From NCBI GenBank assembly GCA_020248915.1, contig JADCGP010000023.1, positions 1 to 64,000 on the forward strand: 64,000 bases of DNA, given 5' to 3'. The notes under the pieces are model-generated. The model was not told where the DNA came from. It did no database searches and saw only the letters and a program-made list of their open reading frames with translations. A program made the position numbers and the translations under genes. The DNA is from Rubrivivax sp. GTDB taxonomy: Bacteria; Pseudomonadota; Gammaproteobacteria; Burkholderiales; Burkholderiaceae_C. Within the stretch, counting starts at the first letter, position 1, and every line of letters begins with the position of its first letter. Positions 18,482-29,241 of the stretch are shown here, one piece after another.

Positions 18482-19720
18482 ATGCGACCCGTGGTCTCGT
18501 TCCTGCAGCACGCCGCGGTGCTGCTCGGTGCCGTTGCGGTGCTGCTGGCGCCCGCCGCCGCGCAGGCCAGTGGCCGCGAGGAGGCACGTGAGGGCACGCG
18601 CACCGCGAGCCGCTCGCAGCAGATCGGCGGTGACCTGTACGCGGCCGGGTCCGAGCTGCGGATCGGCGAGCCGGTGACCGGCGACCTGATCGCCGCTGCC
18701 GGCCGCATCGACGTCGACCACCCGGTGGCCGGCGACCTTCTCGCGGCCGGCGGGCGGCTGCGGCTGGGCGGGCGCGCCGAGCGCAGCGTCTACGCGGCGG
18801 GCGGCGAGGTCCGCGTGTCCGGCCCGGTCGGCCGCCATGCGCGGCTGCTCGGCGGCGAGGTCGAGCTCGCGCGCGACGCGGCGGTCGACGGCAACGTCAC
18901 GGTGGCCGCCGGCAGCGTGCGCCTGCTCGGTCCGGTGCGCGGCAGCGTGCTGGTCGCGGGTGGCCGGGTGCTGATCGACGGGCCGGTGGGCGGGGACGTG
19001 CAGGCGACGGCGGGCGAGCTCGAGCTCGGCCCGAACGCGCGCATCGCCGGCGCGCTGCGCTACCGCAGCTCGGAGGAGCTGCGGCGCGACGTGGCCGCGC
19101 AGGTGGCCGGCAGCGTCGAGCGGCTCGCGCAGCCGGCCACCCGCGGCGAGCGGGGCGCCGGCGAGCGCGTGGGCAAGGACGGGCGCAGCGGGGACGACCG
19201 GGGCGACGACCGTCACGATGACCGAGGCAGCGCCGCCTTCGGCGTGGCCGGCATCGCCTGGACGGCCGGCCTGATGCTGCTCGCGGCCCTCGCGGTCGGT
19301 GCGCTGCCGGGGCTGTCGGCCCGCGTGGCGCAGACCTGGCGCGCGCGGCCCGCGGCGAGCCTGCTGCTCGGCTTCGTGCTGCTCGCGAGCCTGCCGCTGG
19401 CGGTGCTGCTGCTGGCCATCACACTGGTGGGCCTGCCGCTGGCGGTGTGCCTGCTGCTGGCCGCGCTGGCGCTGCTGCCGCTGGCCTACGCCGCCAGCGC
19501 CGTCGCCCTGGGCGACTGGGCGCTGCAGCGCTGGCGTGACGAGCAGGGCGAGCGGCGCGGCTGGCGCATCGGCGGCGCCTGCCTGGCCGTGCTGGTGCTG
19601 GCCGCACTGGGCGCGCTGCCCTACGTCGGCTGGCTGGTCGGCCTGCTCGCGCTGCTGGCCGGCCTCGGCGCGCTGCTGCTGCAGCTGCGCCCGGCGCGGG
19701 CGTCCGCGGCCCCGGGCTGA
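18482..19720 (+). CDS. Exported bactofilin-like beta-repeat protein with C-terminal membrane domain
   Basis: 412 residues from ATG 18482 (GAGGAG upstream). Signal peptide 1-30 (AVLLGAVAVLLAPAAAQA), then about 150 residues of short glycine/valine repeats such as GDLYAAGSELRIGEPVTG and GSVLVAGGRVLIDGPVGG. These are the pattern of polymer-forming bactofilin (DUF583) beta-helices. Next is a charged Arg/Asp-rich linker (GDDRGDDRHDDRG), then four or more membrane helices. Ordinary bactofilins are cytoplasmic, so an exported repeat domain tied to a membrane domain suggests periplasmic scaffolding. Function is unknown. Confidence 0.8.
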   Translation: MRPVVSFLQHAAVLLGAVAVLLAPAAAQASGREEAREGTRTASRSQQIGGDLYAAGSELRIGEPVTGDLIAAAGRIDVDHPVAGDLLAAGGRLRLGGRAERSVYAAGGEVRVSGPVGRHARLLGGEVELARDAAVDGNVTVAAGSVRLLGPVRGSVLVAGGRVLIDGPVGGDVQATAGELELGPNARIAGALRYRSSEELRRDVAAQVAGSVERLAQPATRGERGAGERVGKDGRSGDDRGDDRHDDRGSAAFGVAGIAWTAGLMLLAALAVGALPGLSARVAQTWRARPAASLLLGFVLLASLPLAVLLLAITLVGLPLAVCLLLAALALLPLAYAASAVALGDWALQRWRDEQGERRGWRIGGACLAVLVLAALGALPYVGWLVGLLALLAGLGALLLQLRPARASAAPG

Positions 19721-19905
19721 GCGGGCGCCGGCCGGGGCGGCGCGCGGCAATGGGCCCGCGCGCGCTGCCCGCATCTGCCCTGCCGTTGACCGGCCTCAAC
19801 ACGCCTCGCGCCGATTGCGCTGACGATGCTCGCGAGCTTCGCCGGCGCGGGCGATGGCAGGCGCCGGCGAGTGCGAAGGCCGACCGGAAAGACAGGGAGC
19901 AGGGA

Positions 19906-20619
19906 ATGAAAAGAGTCTTGCGCAGCCTGGCCTGCGTCGCGTGCGGCGCGGTGCTGGGCACCTCGGCCCAGGCGTTCGTCACGCTGGCGTCGTGGACTCA
20001 CGGCGCCTATCCGTTCAACGACGTGTACTACTCGTCGTCGACGAACCTGCTGTGGTATTCCAAGTCGCCGACACAGCACGACCCCGCCGATCCGTATGCC
20101 AACCAGTACGAGTGGTACTACGACAACCCCGCTTCGCAGCAGGGCGCCTACCGCTGGGCGCTGAACCTCCAGCTCGCGAGCGGGGGCGTCACGCTGGGCG
20201 ACTGGCGGCTGCCGGAGGTGGTGGTCTCGGTCGATCCCAACGGCCAGAAGGCGTTCGCCGGCGAGATCGACGCGATGCTCGCGGAGATCGGCGGCTCCGC
20301 GAAGATGCAGGACTACTTCCTGGGCATCAACGCGATGGGCACCGGGTGGCCGTACATGGTCTGGACGCAGACCTGGGACATCGGCAATCCGAATCCCCAC
20401 GTGTGGGCCTACAACGTGCCGGGCAACGTCTACCAGCCCGCCAGCGTCACGCTCGCGTGGTACCAGGCGTACATGACCACCTTCGCGGTGATGCCGGCCA
20501 CCGGCATCCAGGGCGGCGGCCCGGCCACGGTGCCCGAGCCGGGCGTGCTGCTGCTGCTGGGCTACGGCGCGGCGGCTGCCGCCTTCGTGCGGCGCCGCAA
20601 GGCAGGCGCGGCCGGCTGA
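19906..20619 (+). CDS. PEP-CTERM sorted exported protein with DUF1566-like segment
   Basis: 237 residues from ATG 19906. Signal peptide (LACVACGAVLGTSAQA), a Tyr/Trp/Asn-rich body, and a classic PEP-CTERM tail: VPEPGVLLLLGYGAAAAAFVRRRK. The middle contains LNLQLASGGVTLGDWRLPEV, which resembles the DWRLP signature of DUF1566/Lcl domains. PEP-CTERM proteins are processed by exosortase and often linked to exopolysaccharide and floc formation. No exosortase is encoded in this window, so it must be elsewhere. Codon use is less GC-extreme than in neighbouring genes. Confidence 0.88.
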   Translation: MKRVLRSLACVACGAVLGTSAQAFVTLASWTHGAYPFNDVYYSSSTNLLWYSKSPTQHDPADPYANQYEWYYDNPASQQGAYRWALNLQLASGGVTLGDWRLPEVVVSVDPNGQKAFAGEIDAMLAEIGGSAKMQDYFLGINAMGTGWPYMVWTQTWDIGNPNPHVWAYNVPGNVYQPASVTLAWYQAYMTTFAVMPATGIQGGGPATVPEPGVLLLLGYGAAAAAFVRRRKAGAAG

Positions 20620-20738
20620 GGCTACGAGATCGACGGGCGCACACCGGCGCGCCCGTTGCAGGCACCGGGCCCGGCGGCCGCCAGCGTCCGTGCGCGGCCG
20701 GAAGGGGCCGTGCCACACTGGCGCGGTATCGTGCCCGG

Positions 20739-21920
20739 ATGCTGCGCGATTTCTCGGTCTCGGCGCTGGTGGCGGGCTTCGTCGCCGTGCTGGTGGGCTA
20801 CACGTCGTCGGTGGCCATCGTCTTCCAGGCCGCCGCCGCGCTGGGCGCGACGCAGGCGCAGACGGTGTCGTGGATGTGGGCGCTCGGCCTCGGCATGGGC
20901 GTCACCTCGGCAGGGCTGTCGCTGTGGACCCGTAAGCCGGTGCTGACGGCTTGGAGCACGCCCGGCGCGGCGCTGCTGGTGAGCGCCGGCGTCGGCGTGC
21001 CGATGGAGCAGGCGGTGGGCGCCTTCGTCGCCTGCGCGGCCCTGGTCACGCTGGCCGGGTTGACGGGCTGGTTCGCGCACGTGATGGACCGCATACCACA
21101 GGCCCTGGCCGCGGCGCTGCTGGCCGGCGTGCTGGCGCGCTTCGCGTTCGACGCCTTCCTGTCGGCGCGCACGGCGCTCGTGCTGGTGCTGGCGATGTCG
21201 TGCGTGTACCTGGTGGGCCGTCGCGCCTGGCCCCGCTATGCGGTGCCGGCAGTGCTGGCGGCGGGCGTGGCCGTCGCGGCCGCGCAGGGGCGGATCGACC
21301 TGTCGGGCGTGGCCTGGGGCTGGGCCGTGCCGGTCTACACGGCGCCGGCCTTCAGCCTGTCGGCGCTGGTGGGCGTGGCGCTGCCCCTGTTCGTCGTCAC
21401 GATGGCGTCGCAGAACCTGCCGGGCGTTGCGGCACAGCGCGCCGCCGGCTACGACACGCCGGTGTCGCCGGCCATCGCGACGACCGGACTCGCCTCGCTC
21501 GTGCTCGCGCCCTTCGGCGGCTACGCACTGAACCTGGCGGCCATCACCGCGGCCATCTGCATGGGACGCGAGGCGCACGAAGACCCGCGCCGGCGCTACG
21601 TGGCCGCGGTGTGTGCGGGCGGCTTCTACGCCGTGCTGGGTCTGCTGGGCGGCGCGGTGGTCGGCCTGCTCGCGGCCCTGCCCAGGGAACTGGTGCTGGC
21701 CGTGGCGGGCCTGGCGCTGCTGGGCACGATCGGCAGCGCGCTGGCCGCGGCGATGAAGGACGAGGGCTCGCGCGAGGCGGCGACGATCACCTTCCTCGTC
21801 ACCGCCAGCGGGCTGACGCTCGGCGGCGTGGGCGCAGCGTTCTGGGGCGTGGTGGCGGGCGCCGCGGCGCTCGGCGTGGCGCGTTGGCGGCGCGGCGCCG
21901 GCGCGGGCGGCGCAGGCTGA
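20739..21920 (+). CDS. BenE-family benzoate/H+ symporter
   Basis: 393 residues, about 11-12 membrane helices, starting LRDFSVSALVAGFVAVLVGY. BenE landmarks include LTAWSTPGAALL, VTMASQNLPGVAAQRAAGYD and LAPFGGYALNLAAITAAICMG. BenE proteins import benzoate with protons. No benzoate-degrading genes are visible here, so the substrate may be another aromatic or organic acid. It is monocistronic as far as can be seen: 119 nt downstream of the PEP-CTERM gene and followed by an opposing gene. Confidence 0.92.
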   Translation: MLRDFSVSALVAGFVAVLVGYTSSVAIVFQAAAALGATQAQTVSWMWALGLGMGVTSAGLSLWTRKPVLTAWSTPGAALLVSAGVGVPMEQAVGAFVACAALVTLAGLTGWFAHVMDRIPQALAAALLAGVLARFAFDAFLSARTALVLVLAMSCVYLVGRRAWPRYAVPAVLAAGVAVAAAQGRIDLSGVAWGWAVPVYTAPAFSLSALVGVALPLFVVTMASQNLPGVAAQRAAGYDTPVSPAIATTGLASLVLAPFGGYALNLAAITAAICMGREAHEDPRRRYVAAVCAGGFYAVLGLLGGAVVGLLAALPRELVLAVAGLALLGTIGSALAAAMKDEGSREAATITFLVTASGLTLGGVGAAFWGVVAGAAALGVARWRRGAGAGGAG

Positions 21921-21966
21921 GCGCGGGCCAGGGCCGGGCGGCCCCTGGCGCCGCTTGTCGCGGCGC

Positions 21967-22374
21967 TCAGTCCGCCAGCGGCACGTGCAACGAGTGGACC
22001 ACGCCGTCGTCGCGCACCTCGTAGTGGTTCGCGCCGTCGACGAAGATGCGGTAGCAGTCCCACTGTTCCACGCCCAGGCTGCGGAAGCAGCTGTGCGTGC
22101 CCGTCACCTTCCACTCCTTCTTCCAGGGCCCCTTGTAGTGCGGGCCCCAGACGACGTCGCCGTAGACGATGCGCTGCAGCGGGTCCCAGGTCGACGTGCC
22201 GTAGGCCTCGAACCCGGTGTCGTGGACGGTGAAGCGGAAGCTGCGGCCGGCGAGCAGCTTGACGATGGTGTCGGTGCCGGTGATCGGCGTTGCCGTCGGC
22301 GGGACGACAGGCTGTGCGACGACCGCGTGCGCGCCCAGCGCAGCGGCGACGGCGGCGAGGGCTCTGGGCTTCAT
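21967..22374 (-). CDS. Small secreted protein of unknown function
   Basis: 135 residues. Signal peptide MKPRALAAVAAALGAHAVVAQ, then a compact domain with two cysteines that could form a disulfide (THSCFRSLGVEQWDCYRIF) and several aromatic residues (WDPLQRIVYGDVVWGPHYKG). A strong GAGGAGG site precedes the ATG. It lies alone between BenE (convergent) and the leucine-catabolism block. I do not recognise the family; periplasmic location is likely. Confidence 0.75.
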   Translation of the reverse strand: MKPRALAAVAAALGAHAVVAQPVVPPTATPITGTDTIVKLLAGRSFRFTVHDTGFEAYGTSTWDPLQRIVYGDVVWGPHYKGPWKKEWKVTGTHSCFRSLGVEQWDCYRIFVDGANHYEVRDDGVVHSLHVPLAD

Positions 22375-22507
22375 CTCGTGCCTCCTCGCGGCCGAGGGAC
22401 GGCACCGAGGGCGCGTCTTCTGCCGGCCGCGCAGCTTCCTTCTACGCCCGCCGTCGCGCCGACGCGTTGCGCAGGCGCAATCCGGCGGCAGCCTCGCGCC
22501 CGACCGC

Positions 22508-23137
22508 TCAGCCGCGCACGACCCCCGGCCGCGGCGCGCCGGCCGCGGCCCACGCCGGGCCGTCGAACCAGCCGTCGCCGGCCAGCGCCGCGCGCAGCAT
22601 CGGCAGCGCGTCCAGGCCCCAGAACAGGCGCCCGCCGAGTTCGAAGGTCGGCACGCCGAACACGCCGCGCGCGACGGCCTCCTCGGTGGCCGCGCGCAGC
22701 TCGCGCTTGACGTCCTCGCCGGCAGGATCGCGCGCCGGCGCGAGCTCGGCGGCCAGCGCCGCCAGCCGCGCCGGGTCGGTGGCCGAAGCGCCGCCGCCGC
22801 GCCACGCGTGGTGCAGCACCGCCTCCACGACGCGCCGATTGGGCCCGCAGGCCAGGGCCAGGCGCAGCAGCGGCAGCGGGTTGTAGGGGTGCTCGGCCGG
22901 CACCTCGATCGGGCAGCCCTGCTCGTGCGCGAGCCACTGCACGTGGCGGAAGGTCCACTGCCGCTTGGGCTCGATCTCCGCCGGACCCTTCTGCCCCCAG
23001 TGCGCCAGCAGGCCGGCGAACAGCACCGGCCGGTAGCGCACCTCGTGGCTCAGGCCCTCGAGCGCCTGCGGCAGCCGCTCGAAGGCCAGGTAGGCGAAGG
23101 GCGAGACCGGGTCGAACCAGAAGTCGATGCGCTTCAT
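22508..23137 (-). CDS. HCCA-isomerase/DsbA-like protein
   Basis: 209 residues with the thioredoxin-like fold of 2-hydroxychromene-2-carboxylate isomerases and kappa-class GSTs. The N-terminal FWFDPVSPFAYLAFERLP has the Ser that replaces the DsbA cysteine pair, and near the C-terminus VFGVPTFELGGRLFWG carries the cis-Pro. It probably uses glutathione; the substrate is unknown. It overlaps the DUF1289 gene by 4 nt and is the last gene of the leftward block. A paralogue lies at the far upstream end (35191-35814). Confidence 0.88.
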   Translation of the reverse strand: MKRIDFWFDPVSPFAYLAFERLPQALEGLSHEVRYRPVLFAGLLAHWGQKGPAEIEPKRQWTFRHVQWLAHEQGCPIEVPAEHPYNPLPLLRLALACGPNRRVVEAVLHHAWRGGGASATDPARLAALAAELAPARDPAGEDVKRELRAATEEAVARGVFGVPTFELGGRLFWGLDALPMLRAALAGDGWFDGPAWAAAGAPRPGVVRG

Positions 23138-23349
23138 GCGTCGGGCCCCTGGCCGGCCGCGAGGCGCAACCGCCTGCGCTCGGCGCGGCGCCGGCCGAGC
23201 GCGAGCCACACGTCGCGCTTCTCGGCGTCGTCCAGCAGCGACCAAGCCGCGATCTCGTCGAGCGTGCGCAGGCAGCCGGCGCACCAGCCCGTGTGCTCGT
23301 CCATCCGGCACACGCCGATGCAGGGGCTCGGGACGGGGGCGTCGGTCAT
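23134..23349 (-). CDS. DUF1289 small cysteine protein
   Basis: 71 residues with the DUF1289 pattern SPCIGVCRMDEHTGWCAGCLRTLDEIAAW: four conserved cysteines likely to bind a metal or Fe-S cluster, then a helical Arg-rich tail. Function is unknown; members are common as the second or last gene of metabolic operons in proteobacteria. It is coupled to the downstream HCCA-isomerase-like gene by a 4-nt overlap and lies 29 nt after the YbaK gene. Confidence 0.93.
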   Translation of the reverse strand: MTDAPVPSPCIGVCRMDEHTGWCAGCLRTLDEIAAWSLLDDAEKRDVWLALGRRRAERRRLRLAAGQGPDA

Positions 23350-23378
23350 CGCAGTGCGGTGGCGGACACGGGCGAGGC

Positions 23379-24044
23379 TCAGCCCGCCGGCGCCGCGGGC
23401 CGGGGCAGGTCAGCCGCAGGCGGCAGCGGGGCCGCGTTGGCCGCAACCGCCGCATCCGCCGGGGCCGGTGGCTGCGTCACGTCGGCCACCGGTGCGCCGG
23501 TCAGGCCCTCGAGGTCGGCCGGGTGCAGCCGGAAGACACCGTTCGGGTGCCCCGCCGCGGCCCAGATCTCGTCGAAGCGGAACAGCTCGCGGTCGATCAG
23601 CGTGACCGGTTCGGTGGCGTGCGCCAGCGGCGCCACGCCGCCGATCGAGAAGCCCGTGCGCGCCTTGACGAAGGCGGCATCGGCCCGCGCCAGCGCGCCG
23701 GTGCGGGCGGCCACGCGCTGCTCGTCGACGCGGCGGTCGCCGCTGGCGATGACGAGCACGGGGCGGTCGTCGGCCACGCGGCGGAAGATCACGCTCTTGG
23801 CGATCTGCCCGACCGCGACGCCCAGCGCCTCGGCCGCCTGCTGCGACGTGCGCACCGCGCCGGGCAGCCACCGCGGCACGTGCGGATGGCCGCGCACGGC
23901 CAGCGCCTGCGTCACGCGCTCGAAGCCCTCGTTGGACGGGGCCGGTGCAGCCGTGGCGGCGGCTGTGCCGCCCTTGCCCGAGGTGCCCGCTGCAGGCGTG
24001 TTGCCCACTGTCGCGGCCGCCGTGCCGCCGGCCCCGGTGCTCAT
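23379..24044 (-). CDS. YbaK/EbsC-family aminoacyl-tRNA deacylase-like protein
   Basis: 221 residues from ATG 24044. The first 40 residues are a low-complexity Ala/Gly/Thr stretch; the fold proper starts near FERVTQALAVRGHPHVPRWL. The YbaK signature follows: IAKSVIFRRVADDRPVLVIASGDRRVD, and GFSIGGVAPLAH with the glycine loop. YbaK-like proteins hydrolyse mischarged tRNA such as Cys-tRNA(Pro). The C-terminal 40 residues are again Ala/Pro-rich. Its start overlaps the HMG-CoA lyase stop by 4 nt. Both low-complexity tails are probably lineage-specific. Confidence 0.88.
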   Translation of the reverse strand: MSTGAGGTAAATVGNTPAAGTSGKGGTAAATAAPAPSNEGFERVTQALAVRGHPHVPRWLPGAVRTSQQAAEALGVAVGQIAKSVIFRRVADDRPVLVIASGDRRVDEQRVAARTGALARADAAFVKARTGFSIGGVAPLAHATEPVTLIDRELFRFDEIWAAAGHPNGVFRLHPADLEGLTGAPVADVTQPPAPADAAVAANAAPLPPAADLPRPAAPAG

Positions 24045-24988
24045 GTCGTGGCCCCGGCCACCTGGGCGCCGCGGCGGGCCAGCAGCGCGCGGCCGGCGCG
24101 TGACGCCGGCGGGCGGCCCAGCACGCCGCAGACGAAGGCCCCGGCATCGACCAGCGCGTCGAGGTCGATGCCGGTGTCGATGTCCATGCCGCGCAGCATG
24201 AACACCACGTCCTCGGTGGCCACGTTGCCGGTGGCGCCGCGGGCGTAGGGGCAGCCACCCAGGCCGGCCACGCTGGCGTCGAAGACGTGGATGCCCATCT
24301 GCAGGCAGGCGTGGATGTTGGCCAGCGCCTGGCCGTAGGTGTCGTGGAAGTGCCCGCTCACCTCGGCGAGCGGAAAGTGGCGCAGCGCGCGCTCCATCGC
24401 TGCCTGCACGCGACGCGGCGTGCCCACGCCGATGGTGTCGGCGATGCCGCAGTGGTCGACGCCGATGTCCTTCATCCGCCGCACGACGTGCTCGACCTCG
24501 TCCGGCGTCACCTCGCCCTGGTACGGGCAGCCGAGCGCGCAGGAGATCGCGGCGCGCACCCGCAGCCCGGCCTCGTGCGCGGCCGCCACCACCGGGCGGA
24601 AGCGCTCGACGCTCTCGTCGATGCCGCAGTTGATGTTGCGCCGGCTGAAGGCCTCGCTGGCGGCCCCGAACACCACCACCTCGTCGGGCCGGGCGGCGGG
24701 GTTGGCCAGCGCGGCCTCGAGGCCCTTCAGGTTGGGCGTCAGAACCGAGTAGCGCACACCGGCCGCGCGCTGCGGCGCGGCCAGCACGGCAGACAGCACC
24801 TCGGCGGCATCGGCCAGCTGCGGCACCCACTTCGGGCTGACGAAGCTCGTGACCTCGATGCTGCGGCAGCCCGCGGCCTGCAGCCGGCGCACGAGCTCGA
24901 CCTTGTCGGCCGCCGCGATGGGCTGCGCCTCGTTCTGCAGGCCGTCGCGCGGGCCGACTTCGACCAGGGTGACGTGGGTGGGCAGCAT
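24041..24988 (-). CDS. mvaB: Hydroxymethylglutaryl-CoA lyase
   Basis: 315 residues, full length. Cleaves HMG-CoA to acetyl-CoA and acetoacetate, the last step of leucine catabolism. Signatures: VEVGPRDGLQNE (metal-binding Asp and catalytic Arg), SVTSFVSPKW-type motif (EVTSFVSPKWVPQ), SGHFHDTYGQALANI (metal-binding His pair) and GLGGCPYARGATGNVATED (catalytic Cys). It shares a strand with the mcc and hydratase genes and is coupled to YbaK by a 4-nt overlap. About 90 nt separates it from the subtilase stop. Confidence 0.95.
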   Translation of the reverse strand: MLPTHVTLVEVGPRDGLQNEAQPIAAADKVELVRRLQAAGCRSIEVTSFVSPKWVPQLADAAEVLSAVLAAPQRAAGVRYSVLTPNLKGLEAALANPAARPDEVVVFGAASEAFSRRNINCGIDESVERFRPVVAAAHEAGLRVRAAISCALGCPYQGEVTPDEVEHVVRRMKDIGVDHCGIADTIGVGTPRRVQAAMERALRHFPLAEVSGHFHDTYGQALANIHACLQMGIHVFDASVAGLGGCPYARGATGNVATEDVVFMLRGMDIDTGIDLDALVDAGAFVCGVLGRPPASRAGRALLARRGAQVAGATT

Positions 24989-25081
24989 GGCGGCTCGGGG
25001 GACGAGCCCGCACTATACGGGCGCGGCCCCGGCACCACGGTCCATGCGGTCGATGGCCCGCACGGCGGCGGCGCGGCGCCG

Positions 25082-26929
25082 CTACGGCGCCGGCGCCAGG
25101 CCGAGCAGCTCGGCGCTGCGGCGCGGGTGGACGAGGTTGACGCGGCCGCGCCGCTCGGCGCCCTGCAGGATCGCGTCGCGCACCTGCGCCACCGTCAGCG
25201 CCGGGTTCAGCGCGAACAGCTTGGCGGCCAGGTTGGCCACCTGCGGGCTGGCCATGCTGGTGCCGCTGGCCTTCATGCGGTCGCCGCCGGGCAGCACGCT
25301 CTCGACCTCGAAGCCGTTGGCGTGCAGCACCACCGTCTTGCCGAAGGTGGAGAAGCTGGTCTCCTCGCCGGACCGATCCACCGCGCCGACCGTCAGCAGG
25401 TTGGGCAGCTGCAGCCCGGCCGGTATGTACTCGTCGAAGTCGGCACTGTTGTCCTCGTTGCCCGAGGCGGCGACGAACAGGATCTCGGGTGCCGACGCGA
25501 TGGCCGCGCGCAGCGCCTCGCGCTCGACGGCGAACAGCCGGCGCGCGATCTGCTTGCGCTCTTCCGCGGTGGCGCCGACGTTATGCCAGGCCAGCATCTC
25601 CTCGTAGGCGCCGGCGCCGTAGCGCCAGCTCATGTTCACCACGCGCAGCTTCTGCGCCTGGAAGGCGCGCACGATCTGCGCGTAGGCAGCGGCCGTGCGG
25701 CGCGACAGCTCCTCGCCCGGCTGCACCGGCTCGCTGCGGTGCTCCCACAGCATCGAGGCGGTGAACACGCGTGCGAACGGGTTGCCCTCGACGGCGATGC
25801 CGGCCACGTGGGTGCCGTGGATGTAGTAGCCGGCCAGGGCAAGGTCTTCCTGGAAGGCCTTGGCCTGGTCGGGGCGCAGCGAGGCCACCGTCTGCTTGAG
25901 GCGGCGTGCGTCCTCGGTGTCGAGCGCCGCCCGCAGGTCCATCGCACCCTTCACGGTCTGGCGCAGCTGCGGCCAGCGCGACTCGGCTTCGCCCAGCGGC
26001 CGCAGCAGCGCGGTCGCCGGCCGCATCTCGCGGTCGAAGGCGATGCCGCGGCCGGGCGTGGGCTTGAACAGCGACAGGTCGACGCCCGAGTCCCAGATGC
26101 CGATCCCCACCTCGCCGGCCTTCGCGCCGGCCGGGATGGCGAACTGCCGCGACGTCCAGACGTCGGGCCTGGCTGCCACGGGCGCGTGGCGGTCGATCAC
26201 CGCCTGCAGGCCCGCGACGACCTCGGCGCGCACCGGTGCCAGCAGCTCGTTCTGCACGCGCGCGCCGATGATCGAGCCGACCATGCCCTCGGGCACGTCG
26301 AGCTGCATGTTGCGGGCCATCACGTCCACCTGCTGCTCGAACGCGCCCTGCACCAGCGCCGGGTTCAGCAACTCGAACTGGCTCTTGCTGCGCTTCACGC
26401 CTTCGGCCACGTCGGCCCACTCGAGCGCGCCGAAGCGCTTCTCGACCTCGGCGCGCACCCAGGCGGCGTCGCGCCTGGCGAGCTGCTGCTCGGCCACGAT
26501 CGATGCCAGCACGCCGGAGGTGGCGCGCGGGCCGGGCTTGTCCTGCAGGCTGCGCAGGCGCTCCACCAGGGCCGGCACGGCGGTCCAGTCGCCGCGGAAC
26601 TGGGCCAGCGACAGCAGCGTGCCGTGGTACTCCCGCAGCGTGGCCGCGTCCTGGATGTCGAAGCGCTCGAGATCCGCGCGCAGGTTCTTCTCCAGGGCGT
26701 CGGCCAGCGGCAGTAGGGCGTCGCGCGGGCCGGCGAGGTACTCGCTGGGCAGGCGCTGGAGCCTGATGCTGCGGCGGGGCAGTTGCTCGGCGCGGGTGAC
26801 GATGGTCCGTTCGGCGGACGACGGGGCGGTGGGGGCGGGCGTGGGCATGGGTGGGCTCTGGGCAGCAATGACCTGGGCCGCCAGCAGCAAGGCGGGGGCG
26901 ACGGCGACGGCAACGGCAATGGGCTTCAT
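25082..26929 (-). CDS. Exported subtilisin-like (S8) serine protease
   Basis: 615 residues from ATG 26929. Signal peptide 1-23 (AVAVAPALLLAAQVIAAQ), a long propeptide-like helical region (about 30-260), then an S8 domain. The catalytic residues are Asp in GIGIWDSGVDLS, His in YYIHGTHVAGIAVEGN, the oxyanion Asn in LFVAASGNEDNS and Ser in ASGTSMASPQVANLAAKL. Between Asp and His is an unusual insertion of about 110 residues. It is probably periplasmic or secreted. It lies between mccA and HMG-CoA lyase on the same strand, with no evident metabolic link. Confidence 0.92.
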   Translation of the reverse strand: MKPIAVAVAVAPALLLAAQVIAAQSPPMPTPAPTAPSSAERTIVTRAEQLPRRSIRLQRLPSEYLAGPRDALLPLADALEKNLRADLERFDIQDAATLREYHGTLLSLAQFRGDWTAVPALVERLRSLQDKPGPRATSGVLASIVAEQQLARRDAAWVRAEVEKRFGALEWADVAEGVKRSKSQFELLNPALVQGAFEQQVDVMARNMQLDVPEGMVGSIIGARVQNELLAPVRAEVVAGLQAVIDRHAPVAARPDVWTSRQFAIPAGAKAGEVGIGIWDSGVDLSLFKPTPGRGIAFDREMRPATALLRPLGEAESRWPQLRQTVKGAMDLRAALDTEDARRLKQTVASLRPDQAKAFQEDLALAGYYIHGTHVAGIAVEGNPFARVFTASMLWEHRSEPVQPGEELSRRTAAAYAQIVRAFQAQKLRVVNMSWRYGAGAYEEMLAWHNVGATAEERKQIARRLFAVEREALRAAIASAPEILFVAASGNEDNSADFDEYIPAGLQLPNLLTVGAVDRSGEETSFSTFGKTVVLHANGFEVESVLPGGDRMKASGTSMASPQVANLAAKLFALNPALTVAQVRDAILQGAERRGRVNLVHPRRSAELLGLAPAP

Positions 26930-26963
26930 AGCGGGTCCTTCGGTGGGCACGGGTTGCCGGCAC

Positions 26964-26996
26964 GCGGCTCGCATGCGGCTCGCATGCGGCTCGCAT
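26964..26996. repeat. Three tandem 11-bp units upstream of the protease
   Basis: Three exact copies of GCGGCTCGCAT followed by a degenerate fourth (26997-27007), 35-80 nt upstream of the protease start. Each junction forms a GCATGC. It may be slippage or a repeated operator in the protease promoter region. Confidence 0.75.
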
Positions 26997-27196
26997 GCGA
27001 CTGGCACGTGGCCGGCATGCCGCAATGTGTCAGGCCTGCGCCGCCTCCGCCGGGGCGATGCGACGAACGGAGGCCGGCGGGGCACGAGCGGCGCGTCCGC
27101 ACGGACCAGCGCGCGCCCGCCCGAACCGGAGCGCGCCGCCCGCGGCGTGCACCCGCCAGCCGGGGCCCGGCCCCCGGGCCGGTGCCGCCGCGCTCG

Positions 27197-29215
<2,019 letters not shown>

Positions 29216-29241
29216 CGTCGTCTCCAGGCGGCCCGTTCGCC

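Noticed and set aside
15166..18708. 1180-codon frame on the - strand
   Set aside because: Antisense to the ligase and BASS genes, both with full family motifs; the translation is His/Arg/Gln-rich with no domain.
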